Assembly (NCBI GenBank): GCA_963680875.1
Contig: OY804589.1
Location: forward strand, 26,834,353 to 26,898,352
DNA length: 64,000 nucleotides
Origin: Bathymodiolus brooksi
Taxonomy: Eukaryota > Mollusca > Bivalvia > Mytilida > Modiolidae
Reading direction: 5' to 3'
Shown: in pieces, positions 1 to 11,100 of the stretch
Layout of the letters: each line of letters begins with the position of its first letter
Position numbering within the stretch: the first letter of the stretch is position 1
Notes under the pieces: model-generated
Database searches by the model: none
Told to the model about the DNA's origin: nothing
What the model saw: the letters and a program-made list of their open reading frames with translations, nothing else
Program-made: the position numbers and the translations under genes

Positions 1-199
1 CTAGATAAATCTACAAACTGTCAATTTTCTCGTTTTCCTGCTTGAGGAGATCGGTTCTGATAGAGCACATTGCGAATGCATGAGGAGATTTGATAGTTTT
101 GGTAATTGTTTTCTGCAAAATTGATAAATTGACACTTTTGAAAACAAAACTGATAAATACTCTAATCAAAATAAACTATTCCCTGTCCACTTTCAGGAG

Positions 200-484
200 A
201 TGCCAGGATTCAAGGGAAAGAGGAAAAGGGGACTGACATTGACTCTTTACAAAAAACCATTTCGATATAGATTGTCTGTATCACCGCCAAGGAAGCGAAC
301 AAAAACAAGTAGCAGTACACCAAATTTAAAATCCCCATCAATCAGGACACCAAGTTTATTAAAAAAATCTCTTTCAATTTCAAAATATTTATATCCCAAG
401 TTTCAAACGGGTTTCCACATCTATTCCGGCGCAACCTTTTTACAAAAGATGACGGAAACTTCACCGCAGATCTACACAAGTTAA
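200..484 (+). CDS. Hypothetical basic protein fragment, 94 aa
   Basis: An open frame of 94 codons is preceded by a good splice acceptor (ttcag ending at 196), so it may be a terminal exon. The product is Lys/Arg/Ser/Pro-rich, with basic clusters (KGKRKRG near residue 5, PRKRTK near 30) that look like nuclear-localisation signals. No family is recognised. It sits between the arms of the 1-1224 inverted repeat, so it may be cargo of a mobile element or a gene relic. Confidence 0.25.
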   Translation: MPGFKGKRKRGLTLTLYKKPFRYRLSVSPPRKRTKTSSSTPNLKSPSIRTPSLLKKSLSISKYLYPKFQTGFHIYSGATFLQKMTETSPQIYTS

Positions 485-985
485 AATATTACATGATTTC
501 AGCACATACATAGGTCTAACGTAAATAAACATTCACTTAGTGCTAGTAGTCATGAATAAATTAAACACAAGATGTCAATTAAACTGTGGACATATCCTTA
601 AAATCGGTAAAGCGCTTTACATCTTGTAACCACTACTAACAGAGATCTTTTTTATTTACAAGTGTGTACACATAACACACTACATAATAGAAAAACAAAC
701 CACAAATAAATATTATTCTCGACTGTATGATATTTAATTTAGAGTGCATCATTTGTATTTGAAATTATAAAGATATGATTCACATTAAGTTTAAATATTC
801 TTGATTATAAAATTATCTACCAGTGCATTTTCAAATTTTTTCCAATGTAAGGGAAGTTAATCTTGTGTATCCAATATACAATGGAAGGTGTCACAAACAA
901 CAAATGATCAATAATGACAAGTTAAATCATGGGAAACCGCAGTTACAATTATGAATTGATTCCTTAAATGAAATGTTTCTTTCTA
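485..985. other. AT-rich spacer, nothing recognised
   Basis: No open frame, repeat family or RNA signal stands out here. It lies in the loop of the inverted repeat. Confidence 0.5.
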
Positions 986-1004
986 GGTGGACTGCCCATG
1001 AACA

Positions 1005-1214
1005 ATGAAATATTACTTTTATACTTTTAAAAACCCGACGGGAAGAAGGGTATCAGTTCGTGAATTTATTACCAGACAGACATGCACAATTTGTGATTAT
1101 ACAGTGGATTACATGTGTGGTACCAAAACTATCAAATCTCCTCATGCATTCGCAATGTGCTCTATCAGAACCGATCTCCTCAAGCAGGAAAACGAGAAAA
1201 TTGACAGTTTGTAG
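1005..1214 (+). CDS. Hypothetical cysteine-containing ORF, 69 aa
   Basis: A 69-codon frame is preceded by a strong polypyrimidine/AG acceptor (tttctttctag ending at 986), although a stop lies in frame between acceptor and ATG. It contains a cluster of cysteines (CTICDYTVDYMC near residues 27-38) and a charged tail (KQENEKID). The last 90 bases are the right arm of the inverted repeat. The family is unknown; it could be chance or an exon fragment. Confidence 0.2.
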   Translation: MKYYFYTFKNPTGRRVSVREFITRQTCTICDYTVDYMCGTKTIKSPHAFAMCSIRTDLLKQENEKIDSL

Positions 1215-1523
1215 ATTTATCTAGATTTCAATTTACTTCTGACGAATCGGAATTTATCCCCGATTACATTTAGACTCCCACGATGAAAAAATATTGAAAA
1301 TTTAACTTGCATCTTTGTCAAGAACAACTTAGAAATGCAAGAGTGTCACAATTTTCGTCATGTTTTTCGTGGGACGATTGATTTTGCGAGAGTCACACTT
1401 CATATACAAGAATAAACTATACACGTTTCTAATCGTGAAAGCATTCGCCACAGCATAGCATTCTCTGATTTTGCAATATTCGAGCAGTAAAAAAGAAAAT
1501 TTCAATTTTTGACATGTACATAC

Positions 1524-1659
1524 CTTGCGAAGCGTCTTCGTGAACTCTCCTCCACCAAAACCGGAAGTTATCCTCACGAATTTCTTTGCAGAACCAACTG
1601 TTCTGCTTGTGCCGATTACCAGCCGTGATTATGTTATAATTCAACATAATAAGGTGCAA
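1524..1659 (-). CDS. Possible minus-strand exon with canonical donor
   Basis: Reading the minus strand from an ATG at 1659, the frame runs for 45 codons to a good donor (CGCAAG/gtatgtac, intron from 1523). The peptide has an aromatic/basic segment (FRFWWRRVHEDAS). No partner exon was found in this window and the family is unknown, so this is tentative. Confidence 0.2.
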
Positions 1660-1724
1660 AATTGGTCAATGTGTAATTTAGTCTAATAAATGAATGGATC
1701 ATCAATAACTGAATAATATATAGT

Positions 1725-1955
1725 GAGTGATTGTTGTTTAACGCAAACTCAGCAATTTTTCAGCCATATCATGGAGAGCACAAACACAAGTTAATTTTCA
1801 ACGAAATGATAATGAGATCTGTTTTGTACTATAGACCAACGCGCTTACTTGGATTTTTTTTTATAATGCTAGCTCACTGAAACAACAGTCTGCGGATAGA
1901 CATGTCCCCCACTCGGACATAAATATCCTGATTCAGAGTCTTTTGCTCTTTCAAC
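1725..1955 (-). mobile_element. SINE-2 copy (tRNA-derived), partial
   Basis: Reads antisense to the family best seen at 21375-21695: tail 'gctgaaaaattgctgagtt..taaacaacaatcac', central 'ctgttgtttcagtgagctagca', and the 'agagcaaaagac..cggaatc' block. The tRNA-like head is lost. Confidence 0.65.
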
Positions 1956-2084
1956 TTTTTTTTATGAAGTAAGTCAACACTCTTGTACTACAATAAGTTA
2001 ACTTTTGGTCCAGTTTGCCGACATAAAAATATTCTCAATAATACATAGCAGGTACATGTTGTATATATTTCTGCCTTAAAAGCG

Positions 2085-2645
2085 ACATCTGATATCAGTT
2101 ACAGGTCGCTGTTAGAGGTCCCTGATACAGGCCGATGTTTTTGCAGTTCTTTTTATGAACGAATTTCAGGGGCGGATTCAGGGGGGGGGGCGCACCCGGC
2201 GCGCGCCCCCCCCTAAAATTGGAAAAAATATGATTTTTTGGTGTAAAATCGTGATTTTTCACACGAAATACCCCAAAAATTTTCGCTCCTCCCTCCGCAA
2301 TTGGAAATAATATGATTTTTTGGCGTAAAATCGTGATTTTTCACACGAAATACCCCAAAAATTTTCGCGCCTCCCTCCGCTCGGCGCAATTTTTTTTAAG
2401 TGCGCCCCCCCCTAACTTGAAATCCTGGATCCGCCCCTGAATTTGCGGTAGTGCCTACTGACAGTATTTGTGGGCGGAGCTTATCATCAAAAATCCCCGT
2501 TGATATGAACAGCATTATTATGAAACTGTATGTCACATGACACAATGTCACATACCTCAGAAATTTGAATTTTCGAAGTGATTTTTGTTAGACTGGTGTA
2601 GAATTGTTTTTTAAATATCATTGATTTTTCTTCCTCCAGATAACC
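2085..2645. mobile_element. Dispersed element, second copy inverted at 32095-32483
   Basis: Bases 2445-2640 match the reverse complement of 32190-32480 ('gcggtagtgccta', 'gtgggcggagcttatcatcaaaaatcccc', 'catacctcagaaatttgaattt'). The copy is interrupted at 2167-2439 by a MITE, so it predates that insertion. Its class is unknown; the 32-kb copy is bounded by CCCCTTAA-like ends. Confidence 0.6.
2167..2439. mobile_element. hAT5-like MITE with 5-bp target duplication
   Basis: Terminal inverted repeats CAGGGGCGGAT / ATCCGCCCCTG are flanked by a direct duplication AATTT (2162-2166 and 2440-2444). The interior holds two tandem copies of an ~84-bp block ('tatgattttttgg..gtaaaatcgtgatttttcac'). CAGGG ends fit hAT superfamily elements, and 5-bp duplications fit the hAT5 group; this assignment is from general knowledge. 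No transposase is encoded. Confidence 0.8.
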
Positions 2646-3430
2646 GTGGTAAAAAAAGCCCTAGAGGCTCACTGGGCTGAGCCTGTGTCGCTCACCTTTC
2701 ATTCTGCTTTGAGGAAACTTAATACAGAACCTTCCATAGGTGCATCCCACCAAATTTCATATCATTTGGCCAAGCTGTTTCAGAGCAAAAGCTGTTTTAG
2801 AAATCGACCAATCAGATACAAGAATTGCCTATAGCGGCCATGTTTGTTAATGGATCAAAACGAAATGAGGAATTCCTATAGAGAACCTTCCATACATGCT
2901 TCCTACCACGTTTCGGCCCATTTGGCCAAGCTGTTTCAGAGTAGAAGATTTTTAGAAATCGACCAATCAGAAACAAGAATTGCTTGTGGCGGCCATGTTT
3001 GTTAATGGATCGGGACAAAATGAGCAATCTTTATAGAGGACCGCCCATAGATGCTATCTACCAAGTTTCGGTTCATTTGGCAAAGCCGTTTCAGAGAAGA
3101 AGTTTTTAGAAGTCGACCAACCAGAAACAATAATTGCCTGTGGCGGTCATGTTTGTTAATGGATCGGGAAGAAATGAGCAATCTTTATAGAGGACTGCCC
3201 ATAGATGCTTCCTACCAAGTTTCGGTTCATTTGGCCAAACGGTTTCAGATGAGAAGAATTTAAAAAATCAGCCAATCAGAAACAAGAGCTGCCTGTGGCG
3301 GCCATGTTTGCTAACGGATCGGGACGAAATGAGCAATCTTTACAGAGGACCTTCCATAGATGCTTCCTACCAAGTTTCATTTCATTTGGCTGAGGGGTTT
3401 CAGAAGAGAAGATTAAAATGTGAAAAGTTA
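2646..3430. repeat. Tandem/degenerate ~160-170-bp repeat, about four units
   Basis: Units share 'gaccttccata.atgcttcctaccaagttt', 'catttggccaagctgtttcaga', 'tcgaccaatcagaaacaagaattgcc', 'ggcggccatgtttgttaatggatcggga'. The last unit ends with 'acggacgacggacgccaattgatgg'. This is a common bivalve-type dispersed repeat, related in style to the array at 63215-64000. Short open frames here are repeat artefacts. Confidence 0.75.
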
Positions 3431-3629
3431 ACGGACGAATGACGACAGACGACGGACGCCAATTGATGGCTAATGAACAATCTGAATGCTTGCCCCACCC
3501 ATAGCTATTTATACCCACGGTCCCGTTTTAAGAATTTAACCAATATTGTAATAGGAAAATTAGGTAAACTCGTTCACAAGCAAACTGTTCTCACGACGTT
3601 TTTTTATTTTATAAATTGTAAGAAGAGCT

Positions 3630-3780
3630 TGAAGATACCAAAGGGAGGTAATCAGAATCTGTAAATCGAAGAAGGACAGACAACACAATGGCCAGAAGAA
3701 AAAGGACAAAAGGACAAACAACGATCTTCAAAACATACACATAAAACATCATTATTGTACAAGTTAGATACATTGCTATT
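3630..3780 (+). repeat. Fragment of a dispersed 'ggacagacaacacaatgg' repeat
   Basis: The text 'ggacagacaacacaatggccagaagaaaaaggaca' recurs at 10738-10790. It resembles a very abundant mytilid repeat by memory. No coding content. Confidence 0.5.
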
Positions 3781-3904
3781 GAAATGGATATATAACGGGT
3801 TTCTTTTTCCGCAATCATACTCTGGTGAAGGCCTTGGCGTTACGCGTGTATGCAGTTATGAGAACCATGCAACAACTACAGAAAGCAGTTAGTTACAAAT
3901 TGAA

Positions 3905-4265
3905 TGAGTGGGTGATTGCAATTTTTTCAGCTATATCATGGCGAGAATAAGTTATATTTGAATGTGATGACGATTAGCGATGCCCGCTTTGTACTAGACC
4001 AACACGCTTAGTTTGATTTTTATAGTGCTAGCTCACTGAAATAGCAGTGGCTTCACTAGGGCACCTTTTTTCAGACTCCGAAACCAATCAAATATTTGGT
4101 CTTACTCCTCAGTGCTGTGTGTTTAGTGGAGAAACAACACATTCCGATTGTATAGTCTTTGGTTTTACCGTTGCTCAAAACACACGATCTACAACATGCA
4201 TGCGCTCGAGGAGAACACGCTAAAATTACACCACCGATGCGGTTGTGACAAAAAGAACACAAAAA
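3905..4265 (-). mobile_element. SINE-2 copy, near full length
   Basis: Antisense SINE-2: tail 'gctgaaaaaattgcaatcaccc', central 'cagtgagctagcactataaaaatc', 'agtacaaagcgggcat', and the 'caaagactata..' block towards the head. The open frame here on the minus strand is SINE sequence. Confidence 0.65.
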
Positions 4266-4299
4266 GCTGTGGAAAATGTTTTACTTAGTTCTCTCTAAG

Positions 4300-4318
4300 C
4301 CTTTTTTTTTTTTTTTTT
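4300..4318. repeat. Poly-T tract
   Basis: A run of T residues followed by AT-rich spacer up to 4620. Nothing else is recognised between 4266 and 4620. Confidence 0.8.
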
Positions 4319-4623
4319 AATTTTTTGCTATGATTTATTGTCAGTATGAATTTCAGGACACTTAAGACTATTTTTCATTAAAAAAAAAACGTTGAGAAGG
4401 AGTATTTTTCTAGACTGAATACAGATATACTTAAATTTTGAATAAGCAACGAGGTGTATCTAGCATATGATAAACGTATAAGATTTGTCTCCCTTTCTGT
4501 ATACCAATCACGAGATTTATATGGCAGCTGGGAAGAACGATACCAGTATTTTTTTTCTGATTAGTAATCTGTTATAACAAATTAGAAAAAAAATATATGA
4601 TGTGACCCTTTCTAAATAAAATA

Positions 4624-4722
4624 AGATCTGCGCACTTACTCCCTATTTTCTATCGGTTGTTTTATCCACGCGGCGACTACAAAACAACAGCGATAGAAAA
4701 CAGGGAGCAAGTGCGGAGATCT
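4624..4722. repeat. Short hairpin, ~40-bp arms
   Basis: Bases 4624-4663 (AGATCTGCGCACTT..) pair almost perfectly with 4681-4722 (..AAGTGCGGAGATCT) around a 17-base loop. It looks like a tiny palindromic MITE. No target duplication could be defined. Confidence 0.8.
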
Positions 4723-4747
4723 AATTTTTATTAGATTGGGCCCTTTC

Positions 4748-4929
4748 CAGGGGCGGATCCAGGATTTCAAGTTAGGGGGGGCGCACTTAAAAAAATTGCG
4801 CCGAGCGGAGGGAGGGGCGAAAATTTTTGGGGTATTTCGTTTGAAAAATCACGATTTACGCCAACAAATCATATTTTTTTCCAAATTTAGGGGGGGGGGG
4901 GGGGGGGGCGCCCCCTGGATCTGCCCCTG
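4748..4929. mobile_element. hAT5-like MITE, second copy, inverted
   Basis: Same family as 2167-2439 in the opposite orientation: ends CAGGGGCGGATCC / GGATCTGCCCCTG, flanked by CTTTC direct repeats (4743-4747 and 4930-4934). This copy carries one internal ~84-bp block instead of two and has a poly-G expansion near 4888. Confidence 0.82.
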
Positions 4930-4934
4930 CTTTC

Positions 4935-6305
4935 CAGCTTCCGTAGAATTTATGTCTCAACAATAAAGATTTTTTTGTTAACAATAAACTACATTTTTAT
5001 ACCATTTGATGTCTCCTTATTTAGATTGGAATGGAGGAAAAAGATAAGGTTCCACACATGACCACCTGTGCGCATGAAATCTCTTATTGACGTGCTCTTC
5101 TATAAACTGCATTACGGTTTCGGTGGAAATCGACTGCCCACGCTTTCCAAGCAGGTATGTTTTTCGGAATTTATTATCGACAGATACGATGTATCTGTGT
5201 AAAAAAGCTACAGAATGTACATGATTCATTACTCTAACGGAAGCTAACGTTTCTTTGGATAAAATAACGCAACAAATTCAGAGTATCAAACGTTTGTTGT
5301 TACTACCAGAAAAGGTAAAAATTCCATTTCTTTATGCCTAAATAGCTTCCAATTTAGACTATTTGCACGGATAATTTTGGATGTGACGAGAAGCATTCTT
5401 TTTACAAAGAAGCGATAAAGAAAACATAGGGATACGGATTAATATAAGTTTAACCACTTGTTTCCGAATCCTATTGATTAATTTAAATGTATATATAATT
5501 TATATGTGTATTATCATAATGTGTAATATTGAATTAATTAATAAAATATGTTTATACTAGTACAAAATGTACCGGTTGCGTATGCGCACGCGTTCACTTC
5601 CGTTCAGGGGCGCTTCCGGGCATGTGACTTCCGGTTGCGCACGCGCACACGATCACTTCCGGTAGCACAATCACGCACCACCACCACAAATGTGGCTTTG
5701 TCCGTGCTGATATACTACTTGCATTATAATGAGTAATAGAGAAAGCTCGCGTTTACTTTAATTCAAAGATAGGTGAAAACATTAGGATAGATCTTGTAGT
5801 AAAAAAAAGTCGTTACATGGTTACTTTGACTTTTAATAAAAAAAAAAAAATTTAATGGTTAAATTTCTTCGGCTTTGGCGGAAAAAAATAGTGGCGAACG
5901 AGTTAAAAGGATAATTTGATCTCCCTAGATCTCCCAAGCTAACCCCCTTCCCCGAAATTCAAATGGTCTACTCATTACAGCTGCATTAGGCGGAAAATAA
6001 ATGTGATAAATTCAGGTAAGGAAATTAACTATTTTTAATAAAATTGATGAAAAGAAACGACTTCATTTTAAGCTTAAAGCAAGGCTTTAACATGGAGCAT
6101 ACGCTCGAACCAATTTCAGTTTCAAGATGGCTTTTATCGCCGGTTTAGGCGGAATTCTTAGATTCATCAGGTATACTACGGCACAAAAAATCAATGCCTG
6201 TTTTGAATGTGATATTTGCAGTAAATGAAAATTAACAGTTATACGACATCTGAAACTGCTGCAGAATAATCTATGTCATTGTTAATGCTGTAAAGTTTGG
6301 ATTTC
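4935..6305. other. Mostly unique AT-rich sequence; one CpG-rich patch
   Basis: A minus-strand open frame at 5017-5229 (70 codons, with a cluster RFHAHRWSC) is too short and contextless to call a gene. The rest holds poly-A/T tracts. The CpG-rich patch at 5568-5690 is listed separately. Confidence 0.5.
5568..5690. promoter_or_regulatory. CpG-rich patch with repeated ETS-like sites
   Basis: In otherwise AT-rich DNA, CACTTCCG(T/G) or GACTTCCGG occurs three times within 75 bases, alternating with GCGCACGCG-type motifs. ACTTCCGG is the core of the ETS-family binding site. It could be a small tandem duplication (two ~50-bp units) or an orphan regulatory element. No transcript start is evident nearby. 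Confidence 0.3.
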
Positions 6306-6309
6306 TGCT

Positions 6310-6430
6310 AGTTGTATCGAGTACACCTAGCTATGAGCTGGATTCGAACTCACAACTTTAGTGGTGATAGACACTGGTTTAATGAGTTGTTGTAAATCCA
6401 ACTACCAGAAAACTACGACCACTACCACTA
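6310..6430 (-). mobile_element. SINE-1 copy, 5' half only
   Basis: Antisense tRNA-like head of SINE-1: B-box-like 'gagttcgaatcc' region, 'gtgtctatcaccact' and 'gtagttggatttacaac'. The 3' tail is missing. Confidence 0.7.
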
Positions 6431-6669
6431 TCTAGAGCGATAAAGGTATCAAAATGTTATAGATGTGAAAATAAACTACCCGAGGTTTCCTCACTGACTA
6501 ATATGCGTACAAGATTATAAACAAAATCCACTTGAAAATCGTGGCTTTCATGTACGAACAACTCCCAGGTTGTATTGCATTTGATTTAAAATTGTAAATC
6601 TAATTGATAGTACATTAATAGTGTAGTACCAGTGAGATAAACTTCAGCCTGTTGAATGCGGTCCCTTTA

Positions 6670-6900
6670 TATGCAGGGGCGTGGGAGCCGGGTCATGGGC
6701 CCCCACCTAAAACTGGGTATCAAAACTAAGTTTTGCTCATTCCCTCCCACTTTTTCTGTCTAAAAAAAATAGAAACAGCTGAAATTTGAGCATGGTAGCA
6801 GAAAATGGGCAGTAAATCCCCCCCCCCTCCCCCCCGCAATTCCGGTCCTCTCCTTAACACCCCGCTCACCAGTCGTCTCATAAAACTTCGCCCCCACTCT
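6670..6900. repeat. Degenerate G/C-homopolymer element
   Basis: Begins GCAGGGGCGTGGGAGCC and has long C runs near 6815-6835, resembling a decayed relative of the CAGGGGCG MITEs. No clear right end or target duplication. Confidence 0.35.
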
Positions 6901-7059
6901 TGATCCATTTTAATAGCTTTCAAATGAGCAAATCACCTATCATTTCTGGCTATGTCTCTTTCTACGAAACTCTCGACGGAAGAGCTGCGTAGATAAAATG
7001 AACGGAACAGTCATAACAAATCGGCCACAGGTACGTGTGGACAGAACCCTACGTTGCCC

Positions 7060-7060
7060 T

Positions 7061-7096
<36 letters not shown>

Positions 7097-7310
7097 TAGA
7101 TGTTGCCCCCTCCCTTTTTTTTAACATCGATTTTTTATCATATAAACAACATTTTGCAACTTTCTATGTATCACTGTATGACATATATATATGATATGTC
7201 AGAAACCCGGCATGGATAGAAACTACTGTTTGATTGTATTTATTGTATACATGTCATACATGACTTTCATGTCAGAAACCCGGCATGGATAGAAACTACT
7301 GTTTGGTTAC
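7060..7310. repeat. Poly-T tract and 36-bp direct repeat
   Basis: A ~30-base T run (7064-7093) is followed by two copies of 'atgtcagaaacccggcat..gaaactactgttt' at about 7195 and 7271. Confidence 0.7.
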
Positions 7311-7374
7311 CTGTCTCATATTAACTCATTAAATATCTACAAATGATATATATTTAGTTTTTTTGTTTTTTGTT

Positions 7375-7600
7375 TTTGTAATTGTCCAGTGGACTCTTCC
7401 AAATACTATAGATCTACTCATCAGAGACATAGATATGTTTAGTACTTATGTACCAATCTAATTTCTGCAAATTGCTAGTTTGTATAATGTTTATTACATT
7501 TATGTATTAAAATGTTTTTTGTAATATAAATCACTGTAATGACTCTGCCCCTTGCTGGGACCTTGATTGGACAATAAAATCTTATCTTATCTTATCTTAT
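7375..7600 (+). mobile_element. Probable non-LTR retrotransposon 3' end
   Basis: An untranslated-looking segment ends with 'ttggacaataaaatctt' followed by a (cttat)n tail at 7579-7600. A polyadenylation-like AATAAA followed by a short tandem tail is typical of LINE 3' ends. No reverse-transcriptase coding sequence is present. Confidence 0.5.
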
Positions 7601-7779
7601 AATTTTAAAAATAAACTCGAGAGATTTAAATAGATTAGACAATATTACAAGCCGATGATAAATTATTTCATTTTCGCGGAGCTATGATAGAAAACTTTCT
7701 GTTTCACGAGAAATAATTGATTAAAACCCAAATCTTAACAAAAGTCAGGCATCACTTAACTTTTAATTCACTGTCTAAA

Positions 7780-8094
7780 AGCACCTGTGACAGGTATGTA
7801 AATAGTGTTTACATAATCGCCAAGTAACCGTGGTGCGCATGCGAAATGGAGCGGAAATAGCATGTCATAAACGGATTGTTTACAGGTGCACGACTGGGAC
7901 TGTGTATTTTCGAAGACCTGGAATTTATTATTTATGTGGAAATACCATCATTATAAATATGTAAAACGGCCACAGGAACATTTTTATTTATTTGTAACAA
8001 CTTTTAGAGCGGGTCTCTATCAAAGTGTTATATAAAAACGAGAAAAAGTTTGATATTTTTTTAGCAACCAAAAAGTGGTTGCGGGCTACCCGTA
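7780..8094 (+). promoter_or_regulatory. Putative promoter of the large gene
   Basis: A palindromic TGCGCATGCG (NRF-1-like) lies near 7834-7843, and a TATA-like 'tatataaaa' at 8029-8037 sits about 60 bases before the start codon at 8095. That spacing would put transcription start near 8060 with a very short leader. This is inference from motif spacing; no transcript evidence is available. Confidence 0.35.
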
Positions 8095-8161
8095 ATGAAA
8101 GAGGAAGTTATATTTATTTCGATTGTGTGCTTGTGCTGGTCACAAATATCCATTGTTAAAG
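8095..8161 (+). CDS. Exon 1: start codon and signal peptide
   Basis: ATG at 8095 opens a 22-residue peptide with a hydrophobic core ([11 protein letters not shown]) after MKEE, ending SIVK, a convincing signal peptide. Donor G/gttagta gives phase 1, matching exon 2. Residues 1-22. Confidence 0.75.
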
Positions 8162-11100
8162 GTTAGTAAAAATTACAAATAAATTTCCTACAGAAATTTT
8201 AATGAATGGAACAATGACACAATGTGTACTAGATTTAGTTGCACTCGCTACTGAAGAAGTGGCATTAACAGGTCATGATCGTATGATAGTTGGAGTTACA
8301 ACTACCTGACACTTGTGCAATCAGTGCCTATCACCACTAAAGTCGTGAGTTCGAACCCCTTTCATATCTAGGTGTACTCGATACAACATTATGTGATAAA
8401 GTTTGTGACTTGCGGCAGGTCAGTGGTTTTCTCCGGGTACATTTGTACTCCTGTCTCCGTCATGATATAGTTGAAAGTGGCATCAAATACCATAAACCAA
8501 ACCCAAAACGGACCCTGTGACCACAGAAGCTTGTAGAACTTGTTTGTATTATCAAAATCCAAGATAAACAGTGTCAGGGGTTGGATCCATCAATTATATA
8601 ACCAATTAAGGACCCTCCAGGATGCAAATGAATATATGGTTGTATAATCTCATTGAGATTTGACTTCTGAAGAAATTTTCTGCTCTGTGTTGACTGGAGA
8701 TACATAGCAGAAAATTTCTTCTGAAGTCAAATCTCAAGGAGATTACGGACACGGTAACAATTGTATAGTAACCACATTATGAAAAACAGTAATAATCAAA
8801 TGATTCCGGAAGACAGAAAAATAGGATGCATGATATCACATATCAAAATATTTTTTTATCAATGTGTGACGTAGAATTGTTTTTGACATTTACTTCACTG
8901 AATTTGGTACTGCTTTGACAACTATTTTACCTATTTTGTTCCAGTATTGTTATAAATACTGTTATAGTGACAGCCGGAACCTTTGAGCCGTAATGAAAGC
9001 GGGAGGTTTGGCACTTTAAATTCTGATTCAATCCACCATTTCTTTGGAAATGCCTGTACCAAGTCAGGGTCATTACGGTTTTCACAGTTTTCCGGTTGTT
9101 GACTGATTTTGTCTGTTTATATAATTATGAGTTTTGACTTTCCCTTTGTAAAATTGTTCGAAGTTCGGTAATTTTGTTATTACCCTTATCAACTGATACA
9201 AATCCTAGCAATTCATGGGACTGGGCTTCATTACATTTTAAAGTCTCCTGTGTGAAATAGTTTTAACCTAATGAAACTCTATAGTATAAAGGATTACACA
9301 GGACACTATGGAAAATTGAATTAAAGGTATTTTATGAGAAACCAGAAACTTTAATGGGAACTCTAAGCTTGCACGATTGCACAGTGTTATAGCATGAGAT
9401 CATACAGGGAAAATTTTTTTTAAATCTCATTCTCTGAAACCACAAAACCATTTGAAAGGAAGCATGGTTGGGATGTTCCTGTACAAACTTTACATTTTTA
9501 TATGGATCTGGTATCCAAGATGGCCAGCTTTGCAGAATAAAGTTTAAGACAGGACATACACTATATGTGATATTTGTCTTGAAAATCTCTACCAGTGACG
9601 AATTTGAAAGTAACCTTATATGAAATATTTCTTTTTTTGGTTTTGAATGTTGTTCAGAAATTAAAGATGGCCTCCACTGCAGTAAAAGGTTTAGCAGGAC
9701 TCAATGAGCAAATATGTTTAAAAACAAATGTATCTTTTTCTCAAAAACCATAAAACTAATTGAGCCTAAATTGCTTTTAAGAAAGCCACTATTAATATAC
9801 ATAATGAGTCAAATTGATTATACAATATACTCAATTATATGACACAGGTCAAAAATACTCCGGTGATATAGAGCAACTATTCAATAGTGCAAGATGACTT
9901 GCACTTCACATTTGACAAATGAGAAAGCCAAGTTAACCTTCACAAGGCAACGCCTTTTCCAGAATCGCCCAGTAGCGCATTCTTCGAAATGAATTTTTGT
10001 ATTTACTGGTTCGAATTCTAGAATTTATTATATATCTAAATAAAAACTGAAAAATTTACTGGTCAGAACAAAGTTTTACTGGTCTTGTGCCGGAGGACTG
10101 GTAGCGTGAGCTCTGTTTGTACATACATGATTATTGTGTAATAAGCAGATACATTTATGACTCTTTTACCGATATTGGTCAAGGTCAAACTTGAGTCATG
10201 TACAATGTATATGGTAAAGTTCGTCAACGAAAAAAAAAATTGGAATAAATACTGGTTTCCTTCACCAATAAAACACACCACTCCCAGACCCTTTAATAAG
10301 GGGCGGTACCAGGTATTTTAAACTTGTAATTGTTACCTCCTAATTTCAAAGAGTGTTGTTATTGTAGCCTTTGTGATCATTGGATTTACAACTACCTATG
10401 CAATCAGATTATTCAGTGCCTATCACCACTAACGTGGGTTCGAATCCCACTCAAGCGAGGTGTTTTCCATTATGTGGTAAAGTTTGTCAGTGACTTGTGA
10501 CAGGTCTGTGGTGTTCTTCGGGTACTTCGGTTTCCTCCACCAATAAAACTGACCGCCAAAATATAAGTGAAATATTGTTGAAAGTGGTGTGAAGCACCGT
10601 AACCCCCCTCAAAGAATGTTGCATAAGATATTCATGTAAAATGTTTAAATTTTAAGAAAAAGTACTGTCTGGTACAATTGAAAAATATTGAAAGCCCTGA
10701 CCTTGTTTTAAGCTGAAATATAGTTGGCAGTAGTATGACAGACAACACAATGGTCAAAAGAAAAAGGACAAACAACAATCTACTAAACACTATGTAGAAA
10801 ACTAACGATCCAAAAATTGTCCCAAATATATAAAAAGTCCTTTTAATGCTGTTGTTATCTCTCAGTCACTGTAAAGTCTTCAATGATGAATATGATATTA
10901 TCGGTACCCTTACATGACTTATTTAACCATTAGTTTACAGAATTTCTGTCACAAATGACCATGGGTATATTCCGCTTATTGTAATCACAATCCTGTCCAG
11001 ATTGTTCACCAGCTTTTTTTATAATAACAAAAGCTGAATAAATATATTTTCCTGTGATTTACTTTGTTTTTAATAGAACAGCAGACGACACTTTATATTT

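Larger units (their letters stand above)
1..1224. repeat. Inverted repeat, 104-bp arms (1-104 and 1121-1224)
   Basis: Bases 1-104 are the exact reverse complement of 1121-1224, with about 1 kb between the arms. The left arm starts at the window edge, so the repeat may continue outside. The right arm overlaps the end of a small open frame (1005-1214). It could be a foldback-type element, a recent inverted duplication or an assembly fold-back. Confidence 0.9.

Noticed and set aside
5017..5229. 70-codon minus-strand frame as a gene
   Set aside because: No splice partners, promoter or recognised motif; kept only as a remark in the spacer entry.
7375..7600. Full retrotransposon
   Set aside because: Only a 3' end with a (cttat)n tail is present; no reverse transcriptase or endonuclease frame upstream.
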